In this document: positions 17,089 to 25,266 of the stretch, piece by piece
How positions within the stretch are numbered: position 1 is the stretch's first letter
Layout of the letters: every line of letters starts with the position of its first letter
NCBI GenBank assembly: GCA_913051715.1
Contig: CAJXCG010000004.1
Span: 1-48,283, forward strand
Direction of reading: 5' to 3'
Source: an uncultured Rhodobiaceae bacterium
Lineage (GTDB): Bacteria; Pseudomonadota; Alphaproteobacteria; RS24
DNA length: 48,283 nt
Made by a program: the position numbers and the translations under genes
Notes under the pieces: model-generated
What the model was told of the DNA's origin: nothing
Seen by the model: only the letters and a program-made list of their open reading frames with translations
Database searches by the model: none

Positions 17089-18278
17089 GCGCGGCACAAG
17101 CCGATTACTTCGCTACGGTGCAAAAGGCACTGAAACGGGCCGGGCTTGCCGAGCCAGTACTGGTCGTCGACCGTCAGCGCCTCAACGCCAATATCAAACA
17201 CCTGAAAACCATGCTGCCCGTCGATATGGGATTTCGCATTGTCGCCAAATCTCTGCCATGCGGCCCCCTTCTCGCCCATGTCGCCACGCGCGCGCGCACC
17301 GATCGGCTGATGAGTTTCAATGCAACCATGGCGTTGCAAATGCTCGATCTCTTGCCCGAGGCCGACCAGCTTATGGGCAAACCCCTGCCGAGTGCTGCGA
17401 TTGCTGCCTTGTTTGACGGCGTGCCGACGCGCAAACGCACCGCAGCAGCCCGCCAAATTCAATTTCTGGTCGACACCCCGCAACGGATCGTGGAACTGGG
17501 CGCACTTGCGCGCCAGAAGAAAATATCCTTGCGCGTCAATTTGGAGATCGATGTCGGCTTGCATCGCGGCGGTGTGGAGCCGGGCACCGCACTGGGTGCG
17601 ATGCTGGAAGCGCTCGACAAAACGCCCGCGCTTAAACTGACCGGACTGATGGGATACGAACCGCATCTGAGCAAAATTCCCAAGCTGGCGGGTTGGCGCA
17701 ACCGCGCCCGCAAAGGGGCCAATGCGGTCTATATGGCAGCGCGCGCGCAGCTTGCGGCGCGCTACGCGCCGACCGAGATCGACAATATGACCTTCAACAC
17801 GGCGGGCAGCCCGACCTTTGGCCTGTACAATTCAACCAGCCACGCCAATGAAATTTCGGCAGGCTCGGCTCTGGTCAAGCCCAGCGATTTTGATTTGCCG
17901 ATATTAAAGGCGTTTCAGCCCGCCGCTTTTATCGCCACCCCAGCGCTGAAGGTGAGCCGCGGTGTTCGCCTGCCCGCGCTTGAATATGCAAATAATTTGC
18001 TGGGCAAGCCGAAATCAGGCACCACGGTTTTTATCCATGGCGGCTATTGGATGGCGCAGCCGGTTTTTCCGACACGGCTCAAAAACAGCGCCCTGTTTGG
18101 CCGGTCGAGCAATCAAGAAATGCTGGTCGGGCCGCCACGCATGGATTTGGCGGTTGATGATTTTGTGTTTTTGCGCCCGACACAAAGCGAAGCGGTGTTT
18201 TTGCAATTTCCCAAAATTGCCGTGTTCGATGGTCGTCGCATCGCCGACATCTGGTCGCCGCTGCCCGTATCGGCGTGA
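17085..18278 (+). CDS. PLP enzyme of the alanine racemase / D-threonine aldolase fold
   Basis: Protein of 397 residues with an N-terminal alanine-racemase TIM barrel. The PLP lysine is K55 in RIVAKSLPCG, and LRVNLEIDVGLHRGG (about 148-162) is the usual following strand. The C-terminal domain has GGYWMAQP where D-serine/D-threonine aldolase-like (DSD1) enzymes bind metal, but that part is divergent. Possible activities are D-amino-acid deaminase, beta-hydroxy-amino-acid aldolase or racemase. The ATG overlaps the stop of the FAD oxidase (ATGA), which indicates a joint role. Fold certain, reaction not. Confidence 0.82.
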   Translation: MSAAQADYFATVQKALKRAGLAEPVLVVDRQRLNANIKHLKTMLPVDMGFRIVAKSLPCGPLLAHVATRARTDRLMSFNATMALQMLDLLPEADQLMGKPLPSAAIAALFDGVPTRKRTAAARQIQFLVDTPQRIVELGALARQKKISLRVNLEIDVGLHRGGVEPGTALGAMLEALDKTPALKLTGLMGYEPHLSKIPKLAGWRNRARKGANAVYMAARAQLAARYAPTEIDNMTFNTAGSPTFGLYNSTSHANEISAGSALVKPSDFDLPILKAFQPAAFIATPALKVSRGVRLPALEYANNLLGKPKSGTTVFIHGGYWMAQPVFPTRLKNSALFGRSSNQEMLVGPPRMDLAVDDFVFLRPTQSEAVFLQFPKIAVFDGRRIADIWSPLPVSA

Positions 18279-18288
18279 GACAACGCGC

Positions 18289-19062
18289 TCAGCGCGCCCC
18301 GCCGAAATGCCAGACAACGCCGCCAAATCTGACACCACCATTTTCGAGCGGCAACCCAATGCGTTCGGCACGCGCGAGGACGGTGTTGGCGCTGTCGCGT
18401 CCGGCGTGGAAATAAATATCGCTGATTTCGGGACGCGCAACCTCGCCTTTGTGAAACGCGATCTCGGCACCGTCAAACGCCAGCGCGTCGCCGTTTTTCG
18501 GGCGTTGTAGAAAGCCCGCCCAGACGTTTTGCACGTCAGAAGGCACAGCCGCCGACACGCGCAACCCCGCGAGAGCGCCGATGGCGGTATTTGTGTCGGG
18601 GGTCGGTGCATTTTCCGCGGGCCATTCAGCCCATTGCCAATATGCGCGCGGCGATTGCCAGTCCGCGCGCCCCATACTGTCAACCGAAACAATGGCGCCG
18701 CCAAAATCTCTGGGATGAAAATGCGTGGCGCGCACGCCGTCAGCATCGATCTCGAAAACCCCGCGCCCGCCATTATCCTTAATATGGTTGATCAGCGGGG
18801 CGGCGTCGGCGCATTGAAAAATCGCCATGTAAAAACTGTCCCCGCAACGCGCGAGATGGCGTCCGGCGGCAGTATCATCAACGCCGGGAAGCGGGCTGAC
18901 GACCTCGACGAAATCACCGCCGGTCATAATCAGGCCATTTGCCAAGCCGAAATGCGCGACCCCGGGGTCGCGAAAAATAACCGGGCTGTCGAGCAATGCG
19001 GCCAAGGTTTCTAGGCTTTTTTCAAGATCTTCGGCCACCAGACAAATTTGTCTTAAACGCAT
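18289..19062 (-). CDS. VOC (glyoxalase-like) family protein
   Basis: Protein of 257 residues made of two beta-alpha-beta-beta-beta modules of the vicinal oxygen chelate fold. The first opens with RLRQICLVAEDLEKSLETLAALL (described by its ends) and GDFVEVVSPL. The second is in the last third (about 160-257), with ISDIYFHA and GVRFGGVVWHFGG. Metal ligands cannot be assigned with confidence. It converges with the PLP enzyme gene (10-base gap) and diverges from the GST gene across 278 bases, in which I see no other gene. Function unknown. Confidence 0.75.
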   Translation of the reverse strand: MRLRQICLVAEDLEKSLETLAALLDSPVIFRDPGVAHFGLANGLIMTGGDFVEVVSPLPGVDDTAAGRHLARCGDSFYMAIFQCADAAPLINHIKDNGGRGVFEIDADGVRATHFHPRDFGGAIVSVDSMGRADWQSPRAYWQWAEWPAENAPTPDTNTAIGALAGLRVSAAVPSDVQNVWAGFLQRPKNGDALAFDGAEIAFHKGEVARPEISDIYFHAGRDSANTVLARAERIGLPLENGGVRFGGVVWHFGGAR

Positions 19063-19340
19063 TTTGTCCCCGTAAATTTATCGCCAGCCAGCACTGGTCA
19101 CGCCGAGCGTGAGCGGGTAGCTGGTCAATTTTATCAACTGCATATCTCCGGTGCCCCATATCTGTGTCGGCATGCCACGCTGTTTCGAAAAAATTCTATC
19201 AACATGTACCAAACAAGACAAATCGGCGCGCCGCGGCAAAGCCGGCAGATTATGCAACTCAAGGGGCAGACAAACACCCAACCGTTTGGCATTATATTTG
19301 TAACGCCCAGCATGGTGTGAGGAAAATCGGAGGTTGTGTC

Positions 19341-20147
19341 ATGGCTCAGGAAGGCAAATATATTTTCACCTATTGGAACATTCCCGGCCGGGGAGAAAGC
19401 GTCAGGGCGCTGATGGCTATTGGCGGGCTGGATTTTGACGAAAACTTTATCCCGTTGCCCCTGCCCCTGCCCAATCCTGAAGGCAGCGACCTTGTGCCCT
19501 TCGACGATGGCACATGGGCCGAAAAAAAGGCCACAACCCCATGGGGCAGCTTGCCGACCCTGACACTTCCCGACGGGCGCACATTCGGCCAGCAACGTGC
19601 GATTTTGCGGTATTTGGGCAAGCACATTCAGCATAATGGCAAGCCGCTTTATCCGGAAAATCCGGAAGACGCCTTATTGGTCGACGGGTTTATGGATATG
19701 CTTGAGGACATTTGGCCGGTTCTGGCAGACACGCAAGACCCGATCGAAGAAGCGCCGCTTTTGTCGACCATGCTGGGCATGGGCGTTCAGGAAAAATTTC
19801 TTGCCGCGCAAATGGACAAAACCGCCGGGCCGCTTGCCATGAAATTTGACCATATTGAGCGCGCGGCGAGCGATACAGGCCCTTATGTGTTGGGCGACCG
19901 GCTGACCGTGGCGGATGTTTTTCTGTTCGCCGCCATTTCTTGGTGGGGGGCGGGCATGTTTGCCTCCATGGAACCGATCATTGCCGAACGACCCAAGATA
20001 AAACGCAGCATTGAAAGCGTCGGTGCAATCGACAATCTGAGGCAATATTATGCCAAGCTCAAAGACGACCGCCAAAAGCTGCCGACAGTAGGCGACATGC
20101 ACTATGCCGAGTATTACAAAAACTTTCATTTGCTCTGCCAGATATAA
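19341..20147 (+). CDS. Glutathione S-transferase family protein
   Basis: Protein of 268 residues with a thioredoxin-like N-terminal domain (YWNIPGRGESVRALMAIGG, then WGSLPTLTLPDG) and an all-helical C-terminal domain with the N-capping motif LTVADVFLFAAISWW. The N-terminal YWNIPGRGE is like the YFxxxGRxE pattern of sigma/alpha/mu-type GSTs, in which the tyrosine activates glutathione. An insert of about 20 residues (PLPLPLPNPEGSDLVPF) lengthens the first domain. ATG 19341 follows CGGAGG at normal spacing; the frame is open further upstream without a ribosome site. Likely role: conjugation or isomerisation in detoxification; it may serve the oxidative cluster upstream. Confidence 0.88.
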   Translation: MAQEGKYIFTYWNIPGRGESVRALMAIGGLDFDENFIPLPLPLPNPEGSDLVPFDDGTWAEKKATTPWGSLPTLTLPDGRTFGQQRAILRYLGKHIQHNGKPLYPENPEDALLVDGFMDMLEDIWPVLADTQDPIEEAPLLSTMLGMGVQEKFLAAQMDKTAGPLAMKFDHIERAASDTGPYVLGDRLTVADVFLFAAISWWGAGMFASMEPIIAERPKIKRSIESVGAIDNLRQYYAKLKDDRQKLPTVGDMHYAEYYKNFHLLCQI

Positions 20148-20179
20148 TGCTGGTGGGCATATTTTTGCGTAAGGAGAAG

Positions 20180-20644
20180 ATGGTGACGGGTAAATTTTTA
20201 GCAATGCTGGTGTTGGTCATTGGGGTTACATGTCAAGCCTTGGCCGGCGGGCATTTGGAAAACGAAAAAACACCGGAAAAATTCCTACAATATTATTTTG
20301 ATGCGTTTAATGCCGAAGACGCAAAAACACTCGACACCGTGTTTGCCAAGCCTTTTCAGCGCATCAGCAATGGGCAAACCGTCAGCTATGCATCTTGGGA
20401 AGAGTATATTGATTTCGACCTGATCAAAAAAACCGGCTGGAAACGCTCGGTCATCAACGAAACGCAAATCATCTACCAAGGCGATAAGTCTGCCATTATG
20501 CGGGTTGTTTTCTCGCGTCTGGATGCATCGGACAACATTGTGGCAAAGGCCGAGGCCGCAATGGTTCTTGTCAAACCGAAAAGCCAATGGAAGCTTGCCA
20601 CGGCCATTCTTCCGGGCTCTATTCCCATTAACGACGACAAATAA
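20180..20644 (+). CDS. Small exported protein, NTF2/SnoaL-like
   Basis: Protein of 154 residues starting with a signal peptide (hydrophobic LAMLVLVIGVTCQALA, cut near ALA-GG). The mature part begins EKTPEKFLQYYFDAFNAEDAKTLDTVF, a layout typical of NTF2-like/SnoaL-like domains, and ends in a sheet with QWKLATAILPGSIP. No catalytic residues are assigned. The start is ATG 20180, with AAGGAG just before it; GTG 20183 has better spacing and is possible. It begins 32 bases after the GST stop and may share its transcript. Probably periplasmic. Confidence 0.72.
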   Translation: MVTGKFLAMLVLVIGVTCQALAGGHLENEKTPEKFLQYYFDAFNAEDAKTLDTVFAKPFQRISNGQTVSYASWEEYIDFDLIKKTGWKRSVINETQIIYQGDKSAIMRVVFSRLDASDNIVAKAEAAMVLVKPKSQWKLATAILPGSIPINDDK

Positions 20645-20681
20645 TGCAGGGACAAGGCCGCTAAATACGGACGGTGGCCGG

Positions 20682-20756
20682 TGGTGGGCGATACTGGGAT
20701 TGAACCAGTGACCCCTACCATGTCAAGGTAGTGCTCTCCCGCTGAGCTAATCGCCC
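20682..20756 (-). tRNA. tRNA-Val (anticodon GAC)
   Basis: Read on the minus strand, the sequence folds into a complete cloverleaf: acceptor GGGCGAT pairing ATCGCCC, D arm GCTC/GAGC, anticodon stem CTACC/GGTAG with loop TTGACAT (anticodon GAC), T arm ACTGG/CCAGT with TTCAATC loop, discriminator A, and an encoded CCA. It reads GUC and GUU codons. It stands alone, opposite to the flanking protein genes. Confidence 0.97.
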
Positions 20757-20776
20757 GTGCCACGTAATGCGCGCTG

Positions 20777-20805
20777 TTTATTCCAGCAATCCTGCCCAAA
20801 AGCAA
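20777..20805 (-). promoter_or_regulatory. Candidate sigma-70 promoter of tRNA-Val
   Basis: On the minus strand, TTGCTT (20805-20800) and AATAAA (20782-20777) are 17 bases apart. They are followed by a GC-rich stretch (CAGCGCGC), as expected for the discriminator of a stable-RNA promoter. The tRNA begins about 20 bases downstream. Matches to consensus are only partial. Confidence 0.35.
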
Positions 20806-20906
20806 GTTTTTTTGAGCCACCGCGCAGCGCGCAGCGTGTCATGGGCCGGCGACCCGCGACACTGAGACCGATATGTTTGCGCGCTTATCTGTGATAGGTT
20901 CAAATC

Positions 20907-21818
20907 ATGGAAGCTGAAAATCAAGTTTTTGATTTTGTCGAGCCGGCGCCGGAAACGCCGGCCCAACCGCTGCTCATCACCTCACCCCATAGCGGGGCGC
21001 ATTACCCGGAAGATTTTTTGACTGCAAGCAGGTTGGACGCCCACGCCATTCGCCAATCAGAAGACATGTTTGTGGCCGATCTGTTTGCCGGCATCGAAAC
21101 GCTTGGAGCAAGTTTGCTGGCGGCGCGGCTGCCGCGCGCCTATCTCGATTTGAACCGCGCGCCGTTTGAACTGGAACAGGAATTATTCGAAGACGACCTG
21201 CCCTCGCAATTCAACTCCAAATCGCTGCGCGCGCGGGCGGGGCTGGGCATCGTGCCGCGCCTTGTCGCGGAAAACACGCCGATTTACAGCGGCAAGCTGG
21301 CTTTTGCCGAGGCCGAGCATCGCATTGCAAAATTCTACACACCGTTTCATACCGCGCTGGCGCACAAACTCGACGAACTTCATGGTTTGTTCGGCACCGC
21401 GATTTTGGTCGACGCCCATTCCATGCCCTCGCAAGCCGCGCGCCAAAATGATGCACGCCCGAAACAACCGCAAATTGATATTGTGCTGGGCACACGGCAC
21501 GGACGCGCCTGCCATGGGGTGTTGACCGAGCTTGTCGAGGGTTTTTTGAAAGATGCAGGGCTCAGCGTAACCCGCAACCAGCCTTATGCGGGCGGTTATA
21601 TCACCGAGCATTACGGGCGTCCCGAAACCGGCCGCCACGCCATTCAAATCGAGATCAACCGCGCCATTTATATGGACGAGCGCAGCTATCAGCGCCATGC
21701 CGGCTTCGACGAATTAGCCACGATAATGCACCGGCTCATCGGCCATCTGGCCGCAGTGCCCGATCTCGCCGCGCAGCTTGCCAGCGATCGGTCGCAAGGA
21801 AAATCGGCGGCTGAATAG
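20907..21818 (+). CDS. N-formylglutamate amidohydrolase family protein
   Basis: Zinc hydrolase of 303 residues. The N-terminal motif SPHSGAHYP (26-34) is the family signature, ARLPRAYLDLNR follows at about 72-83, and VDAHSMPS lies near 171-178. The C-terminal PYAGGYITEHYGRP and IQIEINR segments complete the active site region. The usual reaction is hydrolysis of N-formylglutamate to formate and glutamate, the last step of one histidine degradation route. No hut genes are adjacent; hisN follows after 3 bases, a pairing often seen in alphaproteobacteria (from memory). Confidence 0.9.
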   Translation: MEAENQVFDFVEPAPETPAQPLLITSPHSGAHYPEDFLTASRLDAHAIRQSEDMFVADLFAGIETLGASLLAARLPRAYLDLNRAPFELEQELFEDDLPSQFNSKSLRARAGLGIVPRLVAENTPIYSGKLAFAEAEHRIAKFYTPFHTALAHKLDELHGLFGTAILVDAHSMPSQAARQNDARPKQPQIDIVLGTRHGRACHGVLTELVEGFLKDAGLSVTRNQPYAGGYITEHYGRPETGRHAIQIEINRAIYMDERSYQRHAGFDELATIMHRLIGHLAAVPDLAAQLASDRSQGKSAAE

Positions 21819-21821
21819 ATC

Positions 21822-22619
21822 ATGTCGGATCTGAGCGCGCTTTTGGCTTTTGCCCACCGGCTTGCCGATGCCGCAGCCGAACAAACCCTGCCGCTGTTTC
21901 GTGCCGCATTGGAGATTGACAACAAGTTGGGCGCCGACGGATTTGACCCCGTGACCCATGCTGACCGCAATGCCGAGGCCGCCATCCGCGACCTTATTTT
22001 GGCTGAGTTTCCCGACCATGGCATTTTGGGCGAGGAATTTGGCGAAAAACCGTCATCGGGTTCGGGCGACGATTTTTGCTGGGTCATCGACCCGGTCGAC
22101 GGCACGCGCTCTTTTATTGCTGGCATGCCAATCTGGGGCACGTTGATTGCGCTGTCGCAAAATGATGTGCCGGTTTTGGGGGTTATGGATCAACCTTATG
22201 TGGGCGAGCGTTTTTGTGCCGCGCGCGCGGGCCCGGCGCTGCATGTGCGCGCCGGCAAATCCACCCCGATCACCACCCGCGCCTGCCCCACGCTGGAGCA
22301 CGCAACCATAGCAACCACGGCACCGGAGCTTCTTATCAGCCCGGGTGCAGCCGCGCTTTGGGCTGATATATCGGCGCGCGCGCGCCTCGTCCGCTATGGC
22401 GGGGATTGCTATAATTATGTTCTGCTGGCGGCCGGCTTTGTCGATATTGTGATCGAAGAAGGTTTGAACCCGTATGACATTCAGGCGCTCATTCCGATTA
22501 TCGAACAGGCGGGCGGCGTTGTCAGCGATTGGCAGGGCGGGCCGGCGCATGCGGGGGGACAGATTGTGGCATGCGGTGATCCCCGGCTGCACGAGGCGAT
22601 TTTAACCCTTTTTCCGTAA
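21822..22619 (+). CDS. hisN: Inositol monophosphatase family phosphatase, probable histidinol-phosphatase
   Basis: Magnesium-dependent phosphatase of 265 residues. Metal-binding residues are visible: E71/E72 in GEEFGE, and D90 and D93 in the motif IDPVDGTRSF (89-98). The third aspartate is in PYDIQALIPIIEQAGG near the C-terminus. The PYDIQA pattern and length match the IMP-like histidinol-phosphatase HisN more than inositol monophosphatase SuhB, where WDxAAG is usual. It sits 3 bases after the N-formylglutamate amidohydrolase gene. Family sure, substrate likely. Confidence 0.85.
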   Translation: MSDLSALLAFAHRLADAAAEQTLPLFRAALEIDNKLGADGFDPVTHADRNAEAAIRDLILAEFPDHGILGEEFGEKPSSGSGDDFCWVIDPVDGTRSFIAGMPIWGTLIALSQNDVPVLGVMDQPYVGERFCAARAGPALHVRAGKSTPITTRACPTLEHATIATTAPELLISPGAAALWADISARARLVRYGGDCYNYVLLAAGFVDIVIEEGLNPYDIQALIPIIEQAGGVVSDWQGGPAHAGGQIVACGDPRLHEAILTLFP

Positions 22620-22622
22620 ATC

Positions 22623-23594
22623 TCAGATGCCCGCTTTTTCTGCGAAAAACGCATCGACATCAGCCAGAAACGCCTGCCGGATCGCGTCCTTTTCCATCAT
22701 GATTTCATGCATTGCATCGGCGTAGACTTTGGCGCGCCCGTCGCGCACATGCCGGATGATGTGTGTCTGTGCGTCATTATCAACCACAATGTCGCGTTCG
22801 GCCGTGCCGATGAAAAGCGGCGTCGAAACCCCGTTTAGATAGCGCGGCGCTTGGGTGCGCTGGATGGTGGCAAAAGTTGTCATCGACCAGCCAATGCTGC
22901 GGCCATTGATTTGCAGGCGCGGATCAAATGCAAGCACCCCCTCATTGCGCGTATAGCGCGCTGCATCGGTGGTGACCCTGTTCGATGCCGGATTTTCGCG
23001 CGTGCGCGTGGGCGGGTCAAAGCGGCTCCAATTATCACGGCCCGAAAACAGCGCGATCCACGGTAAGGCCAGACGCAAATTCCGCATGGCGTGACGGTTG
23101 ATGCGTAGGCCGAACATGGGCGCGGAGTGCGCCAGCGCTGCAAACCAGTCCGGATGCTTATGCGCCGCGCGCAACGAAATTTGCCCGCCCATTGAGTGCG
23201 CCAGCCCAAGATAGGGCGCCGGGCACGCACCGCGCACCAAACGGTCAAAGCGGTCTTCCAAATCTTCAACATTTTGATCGAAATGGCGCAAATGCAAGCG
23301 TTGCGGGTCTTTTGAATTGCCCTCCGACAAGCCATGCCCGCGCCATTCCAGAACGACCACACAAAAATCGCGCGCCAGCAGATCGCCAATGGTCTCGAAA
23401 TATTTTTCAATAAATTCGGAATAGCCCGTCATCAGCACCACCGTCGCGCGCGGGGTTGCACGGGGCATGAACACGGCGTTGCGTAATTTTTTGCCGTCGC
23501 GGGCACGAAGATATCCCGCCGCGCCTGTCCCCGGCATCGGATTGTCAGCAAATTCGACCAATTCAGCCGGCGCGTCCCACTCGATTTTTTGCAT
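22623..23594 (-). CDS. Alpha/beta hydrolase, lysophospholipase (PldB-like)
   Basis: Serine hydrolase of 323 residues. The nucleophile elbow is AHSMGG with S134. The preceding strand and turn (VVLEWRGHGLSEG, about 80-92) is typical of lysophospholipase/monoglyceride lipase relatives. The acid and histidine are probably in GTAERDIVVD and DAMHEIMME near the C-terminus. No signal peptide, so probably cytosolic or membrane-associated. It converges with hisN (3-base gap) and diverges from the NSS transporter gene. AGGGAAG lies before the ATG. Confidence 0.88.
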   Translation of the reverse strand: MQKIEWDAPAELVEFADNPMPGTGAAGYLRARDGKKLRNAVFMPRATPRATVVLMTGYSEFIEKYFETIGDLLARDFCVVVLEWRGHGLSEGNSKDPQRLHLRHFDQNVEDLEDRFDRLVRGACPAPYLGLAHSMGGQISLRAAHKHPDWFAALAHSAPMFGLRINRHAMRNLRLALPWIALFSGRDNWSRFDPPTRTRENPASNRVTTDAARYTRNEGVLAFDPRLQINGRSIGWSMTTFATIQRTQAPRYLNGVSTPLFIGTAERDIVVDNDAQTHIIRHVRDGRAKVYADAMHEIMMEKDAIRQAFLADVDAFFAEKAGI

Positions 23595-23726
23595 ATTCTT
23601 CCCTTTATTCGTGATCGGTTTGGTGAGCAGACGCCCGCCGCGCGCACTGGTTTTTGCGAGTTTTGTCGTTTAACATTTACGCCGGAGTTTAACAAAAAAA
23701 CAACCGGATCGGGAATAGGGGAAGAA

Positions 23727-25091
23727 ATGTCCAGCAGCGAAAATCAGATGCCCGCTTGGGCCAGCCAGTCAGGATTTGTTTTTGCCTGCATTGGTGCCGC
23801 CGTCGGCTTGGGAAATATTTGGAAATTTCCATACATGACAGGTGTGCAAGGGGGCGGCGCGTTTGTGCTTATCTATCTCGCCTCGATCTTCGCCATCGCC
23901 ATACCCATCGCCGCCGCCGAACTGGTCATTGGCCGCCAAGGTCGCAGCGACGCCCAGCAAGCGGTCAAAAATATTGCCCTGGCAAGCGGCCGGTCTGCGC
24001 GCTTTGCAGCCATCGGCACGCTGGGCGTGCTTGGCTCGTTCATTTTGCTGACATTTTATGCCGTGATTGCGGGCTGGGTGACGGCGTATATCGTGCGGGC
24101 TTTGACCGGCGCGCTGAACGGCCTTGATGCAGCTTCCGCCAGCAATTTGCTTGCAGGTCTGCACGCTGCACCCGGTGAGATGATCGCGCATCAAATTTTA
24201 TTTCTCGCGGTGATCGGGCTGATTTTGATCCGTAAATTAAATGCGGGTCTGGAACGCGCCAATCTGGTTTTGATCCCGGCCTTGATTGTCATGCTTATCG
24301 GCATTGCCATTTATGGTGCCGTGGCGGGTGATGTTGGCGCTGCTCTGGTCTTTCTGTTCACACCCGATTTCAGCAAAATCACGCCCGAAACCATTCAATC
24401 GGCGGTCGGGCACGGGTTTTTCTCGGTCGGGGTTGGCGCCGCCATGCTGATCACCTACGGGGCTTATCTCGACCGACAGGTCGATTTGGCAAAAGCCGCC
24501 ATCACCATTGGCATTGCCGACACGATTATTGCCCTGATTGCCGGCATTGGTGTTTTTGCGATTGTTTTCGGTGAAGGGCTTGACCCGACCGGAGGGCCGG
24601 GTCTGATTTTCACCACCCTGCCGCTGGCGTTTTCACAACTGCCCGGCGGCAGCGCGCTGGCGGTTATTTTCTTCACGCTGGTTTTTTTCGCAGCCCTGAC
24701 ATCGGGCCTGTCGCTGTCGGAAGTGATCATTCGCTGGGCCGAAAACACATTTGGCCTGTCGCGCGTAAAAGCCGCCATCCTTATGCTGGGCGCGTCATTC
24801 GGCGTTGGGTTGGCAAGCGTGTTTTCGTTCAATATCTGGTCGCAGGTGCACCTGTTTGACGCCGGCGTGCTGGCCGGCAAAACGCTGTTTGATGTGAAAG
24901 ATTATTTCGTCACGGCGCTGGTCATGCCGGTGTGCGGGCTGGGCGTTGTCGCTTTTGCGTCCTGGGTTGCACCCGCGCCGATGATGCGCGCGGCGATGGG
25001 CAGTTCGGCGCTCATCTTCAACCTTTGGTTGTGGTCGGCACGGATTATCGCGCCGGCGGGCATTGGCTGGATGCTGTGGGCCGGGCTGTAA
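23727..25091 (+). CDS. Sodium-dependent transporter, NSS (SNF) family
   Basis: Membrane symporter of 454 residues with 11 or 12 hydrophobic segments. The first carries the NSS signature AAVGLGNIWKFPY (24-36), with the unwound glycine region that binds Na+ and substrate, followed by GGGAF. The family imports amino acids or related amines with Na+. The substrate is not predictable. ATG 23727 follows AGGGGAAG; an earlier in-frame start within the upstream divergent region would add a polar leader and was rejected. No partner gene is adjacent. Confidence 0.93.
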   Translation: MSSSENQMPAWASQSGFVFACIGAAVGLGNIWKFPYMTGVQGGGAFVLIYLASIFAIAIPIAAAELVIGRQGRSDAQQAVKNIALASGRSARFAAIGTLGVLGSFILLTFYAVIAGWVTAYIVRALTGALNGLDAASASNLLAGLHAAPGEMIAHQILFLAVIGLILIRKLNAGLERANLVLIPALIVMLIGIAIYGAVAGDVGAALVFLFTPDFSKITPETIQSAVGHGFFSVGVGAAMLITYGAYLDRQVDLAKAAITIGIADTIIALIAGIGVFAIVFGEGLDPTGGPGLIFTTLPLAFSQLPGGSALAVIFFTLVFFAALTSGLSLSEVIIRWAENTFGLSRVKAAILMLGASFGVGLASVFSFNIWSQVHLFDAGVLAGKTLFDVKDYFVTALVMPVCGLGVVAFASWVAPAPMMRAAMGSSALIFNLWLWSARIIAPAGIGWMLWAGL

Positions 25092-25142
25092 TATTTAGGT
25101 TCCCAATCAATGCCTTAGGAATTTTTTTCCGATTTTCAAGAC

Positions 25143-25170
25143 CTTGAAGCACGGGCATTTCTCCCCACCT
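25143..25170 (+). promoter_or_regulatory. Heat-shock (sigma-32/RpoH) promoter of hsp20
   Basis: CTTGAAG (25143-25149) and CCCCACCT (25163-25170) are separated by 13 bases. This is close to the sigma-32 consensus CTTGAAA-N12-16-CCCCATnT, with one mismatch in each element. Transcription would start near 25177, giving a leader of about 90 bases before hsp20. Confidence 0.75.
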
Positions 25171-25177
25171 CTGAGGT

Positions 25178-25266
25178 GTTACGGGGCAATGGTGCCGCGC
25201 GACAACCCGCCGGGCGGAGGCCTTAGGGATCGGCTCGGCGATCTTGCTTCAACGAAGGAGATGAAG
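25178..25266 (+). promoter_or_regulatory. ROSE-like RNA thermometer in the hsp20 leader
   Basis: The 3' end of the leader can fold into a hairpin that hides the ribosome site: AUCUUGCUUC (25241-25250) pairs with GAAGGAGAU (25254-25262) across the loop AAC, leaving one bulged G (25246). The UUGCU facing AGGA with a bulged G is the hallmark of ROSE elements, which melt at heat-shock temperature. Further short stems precede it, CCGC/GCGG at 25207-25217 and GATCG/CGATC at 25228-25243; the latter shares bases with the ribosome-site hairpin and could be an alternative state. Position before a small heat-shock gene and leader length fit the family. Confidence 0.8.

Noticed and set aside
19063-19340. 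Extra small gene or upstream extension of the GST gene
   Set aside because: The GST frame is open upstream, but there is no ribosome site and the product lacks similarity to the GST fold; the gap is best read as a divergent promoter region.
25096-25130. Terminator after the NSS transporter
   Set aside because: The possible stem (AGGTTCC with GGAATTT) needs two G-U pairs and a large loop; only the T-run is convincing.
25144-25266. N-terminal extension of Hsp20 by 41 residues
   Set aside because: This stretch contains the sigma-32 promoter and the leader hairpins, and the downstream ATG has the ribosome site at correct spacing.
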